Origin: DATLNM01 sp035536775
Lineage (GTDB): Bacteria; Actinomycetota; CADDZG01; WHSQ01
Assembly: GCA_035536775.1 (NCBI GenBank)
Contig: DATLNM010000035.1
Location: 28,265 to 92,264 of the forward strand
Length of the DNA stretch: 64,000 nt
Direction of reading: 5' to 3'
The notes below the pieces were generated by a model. The model was not told the origin of the DNA. It worked only from the letters and a program-made list of their open reading frames with translations, and did no database searches. The stretch's first letter is position 1. Every line of letters begins with the position of its first letter. Position numbers and translations under genes: made by a program. Shown here piece after piece: positions 27,017 to 33,977 of the stretch.

Positions 27017-28168
27017 CTACTCGCGGTAGAGCTCGCGGGCGATCACTTCCCGCTGGATCTCGGAGGTTCCCTCATAGATGCGCGTCGCCCGGACGTCGCG
27101 ATAGAGGTGCTCCAATAGGTGTCCGCGCTCGAGGCCCTGTGCTCCGTGGATCTGCACCGCGGTGTCGACGACGAATTGGGCCGTTTCCGTCGCGTACAGC
27201 TTCGCGATCGCCGAAGCCTTGGTGACCCGCTCACCGGCGTCGTAGAGGGCCGCGGCGTCGTAGACCAACAGCCGTGCAGCCTTAGTGCGCGCCGCCGCCT
27301 CGGCGAGTTGCTGCGAGATCGCCTGCAGTTCGCGTAGTGGGCGACCGAACGATTCCCTCGTCCCGGCGTGCTCGATCGCTGCGTCGAGGGCTGCCTGAGC
27401 CATGCCGACCGCGAACGCGCCGACGCTCGATCGGAATAGGTCCAGGGTCTTCATCGCGACGGCGAAGCCTCGGTCAACCTCGCCGATCACGTGGTCGGCG
27501 GGGATGAACGCTCCGTCGAACTCCACCGTTCCGATCGCGTGTGGGGCAACGAGGTCGAGGCGCTCGCCACCGACGCCTGGTGTGTCGCCCGGTACGACGA
27601 ACGCGGTGATACCGCGTGATCCGGTTTCCAGCGTGGTGCGGGCGAACACCGTGTAGACATCGGCGTCGGGAGCGTTGGAGATCCACTTCTTCTGGCCGCT
27701 TAGGCGGTAGCCGTCTCGATCCTTCTCGGCTCTCAGATCGAGATGGGCGGAGTCCGACCCCCCCTTGGCTTCGGTCAATGCGAACCCGGCGACGGCCTCG
27801 CCAGTTGCGACCGGCGGGATCCATCTCTTGCGCAGGTCGTCGTTGCCCGCGTTCAGGATCGGATAAGACCCCAGGCCTTGGAGAGCGAAAGCGGTCTCGG
27901 CCGCGGTGGAGCCTCCCGCTAGACCTTCTCGTAGGAGACACAGCGTGACTGCCGAGGCTCCGCCCTCCGAGGTCCCTCCCAGATCTCTCGGGAAGATGCC
28001 GGGTAGCACACCGTGCTCGCCGAGCGCCTTCAAGAGCGGGCGGTTGACCCGACCGGTTTCACCTTCCTGCGCGATCGGGGCCAGCACGTCACGCGCCAGT
28101 GCGCGTACTGCCGTCAATCGCTCACGGTTCTCGTCCGAGAGGTGGAACGGGAAGTCATCGTGGCTCAT
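27017..28168 (-). CDS. Acyl-CoA dehydrogenase
   Basis: 383 aa. Classic three-domain layout: helical N-terminus with LSDENRERLTAVRALAR, the FAD strand segment FALTEAKGGSD, KKWISNAPDA, the RESFGRPL helix and the C-terminal IHGAQGLERGH. The catalytic Glu is present in IYEGTSEIQ. Start at 28168 (MSHDDFPF); the longer frame to 28255 runs into the divergent ligase promoter region and start. It lies on the opposite strand inside the aromatic CoA cluster, facing the RidA gene and divergent from the CoA ligase with a 54-bp gap, so it likely oxidises a pathway intermediate or a related alicyclic CoA ester. Confidence 0.9.
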   Translation of the reverse strand: MSHDDFPFHLSDENRERLTAVRALARDVLAPIAQEGETGRVNRPLLKALGEHGVLPGIFPRDLGGTSEGGASAVTLCLLREGLAGGSTAAETAFALQGLGSYPILNAGNDDLRKRWIPPVATGEAVAGFALTEAKGGSDSAHLDLRAEKDRDGYRLSGQKKWISNAPDADVYTVFARTTLETGSRGITAFVVPGDTPGVGGERLDLVAPHAIGTVEFDGAFIPADHVIGEVDRGFAVAMKTLDLFRSSVGAFAVGMAQAALDAAIEHAGTRESFGRPLRELQAISQQLAEAAARTKAARLLVYDAAALYDAGERVTKASAIAKLYATETAQFVVDTAVQIHGAQGLERGHLLEHLYRDVRATRIYEGTSEIQREVIARELYRE

Positions 28169-28222
28169 GACCAGAGACGCTACTCGTACTACGCTCCCGT
28201 GGACACCGTTCAAGGGGGAACG

Positions 28223-29581
28223 ATGAGCGAGTCGCCGTACTGGAATCCTCGCCACGAGACCATGCCTCGAGAGGACATCGAGGCGCTTCAGCTACGGAAG
28301 CTCCGCACCCTCCTAGCGTGGACCGAGGCCCAGGTCCCACACCACGCCAAGCGACTCAACGACGCGGGGGTGTCGGCGGAGTCGGTGAGCTCACTCGACG
28401 ACCTGGCGCGTATCCCGTTCATGACCCGCGAGGAATGGATGTCGTCCCAGCTCGAGCATCCGCCTTATGGACCGATACTTGCGGCCCCGATCGAATCGGC
28501 GATCCGGTACCACCTCACCTCCGGAACGACGGGCAAGACGCCCATCCGCGTTCTCGACTCGATGAAGGACTGGGAGTGGATCGCGGAGATGTGGTGCTAC
28601 GGGTTCTGGGGCTTCGGCGTTCGCCCGAAAGATGTCGTGTTCTTCGCGTTCAGCTACGGGACGTTCGTCGGCTTCTGGGGGGCGCATTACGCCTGCGAGA
28701 AGATCGGATGTCTGGTTCTGCCGGGGGGCAATATGACCACCGAGGCTCGCGTCAAGCAGATCTTCGACATGAACGCCACCGTCGTCTGCTCGACCCCGAC
28801 CTATGCGCTGCGGATGGCGCAGGAGGCGCGCGGCATGGGCATCGATCTGGTCAACGGACCGGTCGAACGCGTCATCCTGTCTGGGGAGCCGGCCGGGTCG
28901 ATCCCTGCGACAAAGAAGCTGATCGAGGATCAGTGGGGCGCCAAGGCGGGCGACACCGCAGGTATGACCGAGCTCGGCACGATCATGATGTTCGAGTGTG
29001 ATCGCCAGCCCGGCGGCGCCCACATCATCGAGGACCACTACATCGAAGAGGTCATCGATCCCGACTCTGGTGAAGCCGTGGGATACGGCGAGCCCGGCGA
29101 GCGAGTGGTGACCTCGTTCGGACGAGGCTTCATCCCCGTGCTCCGCTACCGCACCCGCGACCTTGTCGTGAAGGTCCCGGGGGATACGTGCTCGTGCGGA
29201 CGCACGTTCGATATCTACGACGGCGGCATCCGTGGGCGGGTGGACGACATGAAACTCGTGCGGGGGACCAACGTGTATCCGCGTGCCGTCGAAGCGATCG
29301 TGCGCGAGTTCGAGGCGGTCGACGAGTTCCAGATCCACCTGTACACCGCCGAGGGGATCCGGGACGAGATCGAGGTCTTGGTCGAGATCCCAGATAAGAA
29401 GGTCGATGCCTACAGGATCCTGACTGACCTCGGCAAGGCTTTGGCCGAAGCCCACGAAGGCCTTCGCTTCGGCGTCCGCCAGGTAGAGGACGGCTCGCTG
29501 CCCCGGTTCGAGCTCAAGGCGAAGCGCGTGCTCGACGAGCGCGAGGTTGTCGGAGGGGCGGGAGAGAGGAGGCAGGCATGA
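28223..29581 (+). CDS. Phenylacetate-CoA-ligase-family aryl-CoA ligase
   Basis: 452 aa. AMP-forming ligase with the P-loop YHLTSGTTGKTPI, MTELGTIMMFEC and RYRTRDLV motifs, and the PaaK-type C-terminal domain from GGIRGRVDDMKLVRGTN. The catalytic Lys region near the end reads PRFELKAKRV. An AAGGGGGAA lies before the ATG. The family activates phenylacetate, benzoate-like, anthranilate or salicylate acids; with the fused hydroxylase/reductase nearby, an aromatic acid is the likely substrate. Overlaps the next small gene by ATGA. Confidence 0.85.
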   Translation: MSESPYWNPRHETMPREDIEALQLRKLRTLLAWTEAQVPHHAKRLNDAGVSAESVSSLDDLARIPFMTREEWMSSQLEHPPYGPILAAPIESAIRYHLTSGTTGKTPIRVLDSMKDWEWIAEMWCYGFWGFGVRPKDVVFFAFSYGTFVGFWGAHYACEKIGCLVLPGGNMTTEARVKQIFDMNATVVCSTPTYALRMAQEARGMGIDLVNGPVERVILSGEPAGSIPATKKLIEDQWGAKAGDTAGMTELGTIMMFECDRQPGGAHIIEDHYIEEVIDPDSGEAVGYGEPGERVVTSFGRGFIPVLRYRTRDLVVKVPGDTCSCGRTFDIYDGGIRGRVDDMKLVRGTNVYPRAVEAIVREFEAVDEFQIHLYTAEGIRDEIEVLVEIPDKKVDAYRILTDLGKALAEAHEGLRFGVRQVEDGSLPRFELKAKRVLDEREVVGGAGERRQA

Positions 29582-29781
29582 ACAACTCGATAGGGGTGGA
29601 GCTGACCGCCGGCCAGGCCGGGCTCGTGGAGTGCTACGACCGCCTCGCCGAGATCCTCGGCAACGACGCGGATCTGGCGCCGTTCGAACGGCGCAATGCC
29701 CTCAAGGCCCTAGCCGCCCTGTGGCAGGTCGCCAACGGTCTCGACATGGATCGAGGGCACATCTACCACCTGGGAGCCTAG
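29578..29781 (+). CDS. Small helical protein coupled to the CoA ligase
   Basis: 67 aa, ATGA overlap with the ligase. Predicted mostly helical (GQAGLVECYDRLAEILGN, ALKALAALWQVANGL), no Cys, no signal peptide. Not recognised. The coupling suggests a role in the same pathway, perhaps as an accessory subunit. Confidence 0.6.
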   Translation: MNNSIGVELTAGQAGLVECYDRLAEILGNDADLAPFERRNALKALAALWQVANGLDMDRGHIYHLGA

Positions 29782-29889
29782 GAACCTCTACCTGAGGGTT
29801 AGTCTACCCCGGGCATCTCCCCCCCCCAGAAACACCTGGATCCCTCGACTTTTCGCGCGCTCGTAGCGATTAGGACGTTTCCGATTTTA

Positions 29890-29907
29890 CGTAGTGGGAA
29901 AACTACG
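29890..29907. promoter_or_regulatory. Palindrome upstream of the second LPFTG gene
   Basis: CGTAGT / ACTACG separated by six bases (GGGAAA), 50 bp before the ATG at 29958. It sits in the 176-bp gap after the aromatic cluster; the rest of the gap shows a C-run at 29820-29827 and no gene. Could be an operator of a two-component or LuxR-type regulator. Confidence 0.35.
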
Positions 29908-29957
29908 CCGAGTAGCCAGGCGACCACGTCGCGTTGTCGCGTTATTGAGGAGGGAAG

Positions 29958-31583
29958 ATGCGTAACAGGACCCGATTACTAGTGATCGGGGTCATGGTGG
30001 GTGCAATGGGGCTGAGTAGCGTAGCCCCTGCAGCCGCCGCAAGCCCCGAGGGAAGTGCGGCCGAGGCCCCACCGGTCGAAGTACCCGCGGTCGAGGTCAC
30101 GACCCCCGACGCCCCACCGGTGGAAGCCCCACCGGTAGAGGTGCCGGCCGCAGAAGTTGCGCCTGCCGAGGCGCCCGCTCCAGAGGCCCCGCCTGCGGAC
30201 GTTCCCGCGGCCGAGGTTACGGCCCCCGACGCCCCACCGGTCGATGCACCGGCAGCCGAGGTCACGACCTCCGACGTCCCCGCTCAGGGTGGCGCCGGAG
30301 CCGAAGTGGCAGAAGCGGCTTCGTCGGACGCAGAAGTAACGGTCGACGAGACGCCGGCCAACGACCGTGCCCGCAACCAAGGCAAGCGCAAGGGCCGGGA
30401 CAAGGCCCGCAATAACCGACGCAGGGGACAGAGCCACCTCGTCGGAGTTCCTGCCGCCGTTCAAACCAGGCAGGCCTGCACTCCGGCCACCCCTGCAACA
30501 CCGGCAGTCCCCGCGACACCCGCGGTTCCTGCCGACCCGGGCGAGCCCGGCGGCGGTGCGGAGCCGGCAACCCCGGCGGTTCCGGCAACCCCGGCGGTTC
30601 CCGCCACACCCGCACAGGGGCCTTGTGGTGACCCGGCGGATAACGGCAACGGCAACAACAACCCACCGAACCCGGACCCAGGTCCGGCTGCGGGCGGATG
30701 CCCGGGTGCGCAGCCCGCGATCCCCGCAACCCCGGCGATCCCGGCCGACCCAGGTGCGCCCGGAGACGGTGCGACCCCGGCAACGCCAGCCATCCCCGCT
30801 ACGCCCGCACAACCCGGCAACGGATGTCCTCCGCCTGCCGTGGAGGTTCCGACCTCCGAGCCGTGTCCCGCCGGGCAGCCCGCGGTCCCCGCGGTTCCTG
30901 CTACCCCGGCAGTCCCGGCAACGCCAGCCGATCCCGGCGAGCCCGGTGACGGAGCAACCCCCGCAACCCCCGCAACACCCGCTATCCCCGCAACCCCTGC
31001 ACAACCCGCACAGCCCGGCGAGACGTGCGTACAAGCACCGACCGTTGAGCCCGCACCCGACACGACGACCGAGGTACCGCCCCTAAACGTGATCCTTCCG
31101 GGCGATGTCGTGGCGACGGAGGAAGACGACACTGAGGTGGATTCACCCGAGGAGCGTCATGTTCCCGATAGCCCCAAGGGTGAGCCCCAGGGCTCGGTGC
31201 TGGGCGACAGGCTCGAAGGTGAAGAAGGAGATGAGCCGTCTTCGGTCCTCGGTGGTTCGTTGACCCGTGACGGCGAGTCCGTCCTCGGCGACCGGCTGTC
31301 GGCGTCTCCCTCCGAGAGGGGAAGCACCGCCGGAGCGGTCCTACCTTTCACAGGTAACGGCTCGTTCGTGCTGCTGCTCCTCCTCATCGGGTCGGCGATC
31401 GTCGCCGCAGGAGTCTTTGCGGTGAAGCTCGGGTCCGGTCGGACCTACATCCACACCCCGACGTTTGTTTCACCGATCAGCGCGACCCTGCTGAGCCGTG
31501 CCCTCACCGGGCGGCGAGCACGTTGGTCGATAGCGGCCCTCCCGCGGCTGCACGCCACGAGAGGCGCACCAAGGATCGCGTAG
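29958..31583 (+). CDS. LPFTG-bearing secreted Pro/Ala-repeat protein
   Basis: 541 aa after a strong GAGGAGGG. Signal peptide (MRNRTRLLVIGVMVGAMG, cleavage near AAA-SPE); [A/V]-E-V-x-x-P and P-x-[E/D]-[A/V]-P repeats (about 25-115); a very basic patch (about 134-160, with NQGKRKGRDKARNNRRR); three Pro/Ala-Thr modules (30480-31024), each centred on ADPG[E/A]PG[D/G]GA and closed by a Cys; an acidic linker with three VLG motifs (SVLGDRL, SVLGGSL, SVLGDRL); then LPFTG and a hydrophobic helix (about 468-488). Unlike ordinary sorting signals, some 50 residues follow the helix, many basic. Probably a surface stalk protein; a role in adhesion is only a guess. Confidence 0.78.
   Translation: MRNRTRLLVIGVMVGAMGLSSVAPAAAASPEGSAAEAPPVEVPAVEVTTPDAPPVEAPPVEVPAAEVAPAEAPAPEAPPADVPAAEVTAPDAPPVDAPAAEVTTSDVPAQGGAGAEVAEAASSDAEVTVDETPANDRARNQGKRKGRDKARNNRRRGQSHLVGVPAAVQTRQACTPATPATPAVPATPAVPADPGEPGGGAEPATPAVPATPAVPATPAQGPCGDPADNGNGNNNPPNPDPGPAAGGCPGAQPAIPATPAIPADPGAPGDGATPATPAIPATPAQPGNGCPPPAVEVPTSEPCPAGQPAVPAVPATPAVPATPADPGEPGDGATPATPATPAIPATPAQPAQPGETCVQAPTVEPAPDTTTEVPPLNVILPGDVVATEEDDTEVDSPEERHVPDSPKGEPQGSVLGDRLEGEEGDEPSSVLGGSLTRDGESVLGDRLSASPSERGSTAGAVLPFTGNGSFVLLLLLIGSAIVAAGVFAVKLGSGRTYIHTPTFVSPISATLLSRALTGRRARWSIAALPRLHATRGAPRIA
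30480..31024 (+). repeat. Pro/Ala-Thr coding repeat modules
   Basis: Three related modules of roughly 40-50 residues built on P-A-T-P-A-[V/I], each with an ADPGxPGxGA centre and a terminal Cys. Spacing between modules is irregular. Confidence 0.8.
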
Positions 31584-31652
31584 CAAGAAAAGCGACGCCC
31601 GGAGCGCTCGGACTGCTCCCCGAACGCTAAGGGCTAAGGAGTAAGGATCGAA

Positions 31653-31686
31653 AAGGGGGGCCAGGTCAAACGACCTGGCCCCCCTT
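31653..31686. terminator. Bidirectional intrinsic terminator
   Basis: Perfect 15-bp stem with an AAAC loop between the convergent LPFTG and PH-like genes. On the minus strand it is followed by a TTTT run, and on the plus strand by TCATTTAT, so it should serve both genes. It is the only textbook terminator in the window. Confidence 0.9.
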
Positions 31687-31707
31687 CATTTATGGGCTAA
31701 CGCATAC

Positions 31708-32172
31708 CTATGTCGACGCGACGCGTGCCTGGGCGGCGTCGACGAACGGCTGAAGTTTTTGCTTCGCGAGTCCGAGCTCGATCGAGGTTCCGTCCTTGAA
31801 CGCGATGTTCAGCTTCGAGATGAGCAGCTTCTTGTCGATCTCGATCTTGGCGATGCGGTCGTATGGATACTGCGCTCCGTTGGGATCGATCTGGTCGCTC
31901 CCAACGCGCCCACCGAAAACGTGCATCTGCTTGTCGGTGAGAACGATCCAGAACGCCAGAGCCTCTGGCCACACCGCCACATCCCCAGAGTGCGCAGCGT
32001 CCATCTGTCCCATCTTGGTCGCCGCGGCGACCACCGACGTCAGAGCGCCTGCTTGATTCATCCCTCGCCGCCACGCGGCGCCTTTGGGCTCCGCGAGCAC
32101 GACGCCGAGGACCTGCTCGCCCGGCGGGATCTTGTCGGAGTTCTTCTTGAGGAACCTCTGCTCGACGCCCAT
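31708..32172 (-). CDS. PH/GRAM-like hypothetical protein
   Basis: 154 aa starting MGVEQRFLKKNSDKIPPGEQ. Strands such as FWIVLTDKQMHVFGG, YPYDRIAKIEIDKK and LNIAFKDGTSIELGL give the course of a bacterial PH/GRAM-like domain. No signal peptide. The start at 32172 is chosen because AGGGAGGG precedes it; the frame is open to 32271. Function unknown. Confidence 0.65.
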   Translation of the reverse strand: MGVEQRFLKKNSDKIPPGEQVLGVVLAEPKGAAWRRGMNQAGALTSVVAAATKMGQMDAAHSGDVAVWPEALAFWIVLTDKQMHVFGGRVGSDQIDPNGAQYPYDRIAKIEIDKKLLISKLNIAFKDGTSIELGLAKQKLQPFVDAAQARVAST

Positions 32173-32344
32173 CGCCCATTCCCTCCCTAGGACTCCGCTG
32201 ACCGCGGGGACGATAAACCTCGAGCACGCCCCGGGCAATGGGTGCGCGCCGATCGAAACTCGAGCTAGCAACCCCCTAGCGGCTTCGACACGCGAGTTAA
32301 GGTGATGCCGGATCGCGTCTTAGCTCTGGGCGGAAGGAAGGAAC

Positions 32345-33955
32345 ATGAGGCGATCGCCTCGCTTCACCGTGTCCAAGGGAATCGCGGTATTCGCAACCGC
32401 GACCGCTCTGATCCTCGGTGTCTCGACACTCGCTCCGGTTTCGAGCGCCTCGACCGCATCGCCGACCGACCGCTGGAGTGGCAAGTGGGACGTTGAGGGC
32501 GACTCCAACGAAGACGGGGTCTTCGAGCACTTCGGAACCTTCACCCTGGAGCTCGTCACGGACGGGTCGCTCGACGGCCTCGTAGGCCCCGACACTCCTT
32601 GCGTGGAATCGGATCGCAAGTACCGCGGCACCTACCAGTACGGGGGCGGCGGGACATTCGAAGCCTGCGAGATCGCTCAGTTCGGCTACGAGTTGTACGG
32701 CGATTATTACGGCAACAATGGGCTCTGGGGCCAGGCCAACATGGCGTTCACCGCCGGTTCACCAGACACATGGGCGGGCCACTACTCACCGCCAACCGAT
32801 AGTCCTCATGGGGAACAGGCCTATCTCAAGTGGCGCGCCAAGCGCTTCTCGGAAACCGGGTGCGAGGCAAGCTCGAGTTGTACCTACCCCGTCATCTTCG
32901 TCCCGGGGTTCCTTGGGACCGAGATCGGATGTCCAAAGAGCGATTTCTTCGACGAGCTGTGGCCCGACGCACCCTCACCGGAGTTCTACAACATGCGTCT
33001 CGACGTTACGGGTACGCGTAATCACCCCAACGGCAATACATGCAACAAGAACGCGGAACCCGGCCCCGTCGTCTACCGAGCCTTCGGATTCGATGTCTAC
33101 GGAGGGATGAGGAAGTACCTCAGGTCGCTCGAGGGGGTGAAGAGTTACTTCTTCGGATACGACTGGCGCATGTCGCCGGGTAACGCGACGACCCAAGCCA
33201 GACTCGACAAGCTGATCAATCGCGCTCGTACGGAATCGGGCACGAAGAAGGTCACGCTCGTCGCCCACAGCATGGGCGGTCTCGTGGCGCGCTGGTATGT
33301 CGGGTCCAACCCCGCAAAGGTCGCTCGGGTGGTGACGATGGGGACTCCCTATTGGGGCGCCCCGAAGCCGTGGCTTGCTTTGAAGCACGGATGGACCGAA
33401 CCCCCTACAAGCGGGCCGGCCCTCGATGACTTCATCCCGGACAAGGAGTTGAAGAGGTTCGCCGTAAACGCATTCGGGGCGTATTTCCTCTACCCGAGCC
33501 CCGCCTACTACCAGAGCCTCGGCGGGTGGCTCACTTGGAGCATCCACGGCGAAGGCCCTCTCGATATGGAGACAACCTTGGATGCCGTCGACTCTGCGCG
33601 CGGGAACCGCGTTCTCTACAGCGACGCGCTCGACGCGCATAGCGCGCGGCTCGACTCCTACGGGGGAGGCGAGGGCATCGATTGGCAGATGATCGTCGGG
33701 ACCGGCGTGCAGACACTGACCGGAGTGACCGAGACCGAGGCCGACCCTCTTTACGCGTACGGCAACGGTGATGGAACGGTGCCCACGATCAGCGCGGCTC
33801 AGGGTCTTACGACCGAGGCCCTCGTCCACTACGTCTGCGGCATCGGGCATGCAGCGTTGCCGGGCGCGCCCGAGGCGCAGCAGATGATCCGGGACTTCGT
33901 CCTCTCGGGTGGGGCAATCCCCAACCCCCACCCGGGTGGTTGCCCGACTCCCTAG
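32345..33955 (+). CDS. Secreted lipocalin-like/LCAT-type esterase fusion
   Basis: 536 aa with a signal peptide (cleavage near SSA-STA). Residues 38-180 form an unnamed beta-rich domain (WSGKWDVEGDSNEDG) followed by an LCAT-like alpha/beta hydrolase: VIFVPGFLGTEIG, nucleophile elbow LVAHSMGGLV, MGTPYWGAPK, acid GDGTVPTIS and His in GIGHAALPG. The triad looks intact, so it should be an extracellular lipase/esterase or acyltransferase. It adds to the set of exported lipid-active proteins in this window. An imperfect nested inverted repeat (AACTCG / CGAGTT around GCTAG / CTAGC, 32257-32298) lies in its 172-bp upstream gap. Confidence 0.87.
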   Translation: MRRSPRFTVSKGIAVFATATALILGVSTLAPVSSASTASPTDRWSGKWDVEGDSNEDGVFEHFGTFTLELVTDGSLDGLVGPDTPCVESDRKYRGTYQYGGGGTFEACEIAQFGYELYGDYYGNNGLWGQANMAFTAGSPDTWAGHYSPPTDSPHGEQAYLKWRAKRFSETGCEASSSCTYPVIFVPGFLGTEIGCPKSDFFDELWPDAPSPEFYNMRLDVTGTRNHPNGNTCNKNAEPGPVVYRAFGFDVYGGMRKYLRSLEGVKSYFFGYDWRMSPGNATTQARLDKLINRARTESGTKKVTLVAHSMGGLVARWYVGSNPAKVARVVTMGTPYWGAPKPWLALKHGWTEPPTSGPALDDFIPDKELKRFAVNAFGAYFLYPSPAYYQSLGGWLTWSIHGEGPLDMETTLDAVDSARGNRVLYSDALDAHSARLDSYGGGEGIDWQMIVGTGVQTLTGVTETEADPLYAYGNGDGTVPTISAAQGLTTEALVHYVCGIGHAALPGAPEAQQMIRDFVLSGGAIPNPHPGGCPTP

Positions 33956-33977
33956 CTTCACAGCGAAGTTGGACACG

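Noticed and set aside
28391..29455. 354-codon antisense frame
   Set aside because: Shadow of the CoA ligase gene.
29782..29957. Riboswitch before the LPFTG gene
   Set aside because: No match to remembered c-di-GMP or c-di-AMP consensus; only a short palindrome is evident.
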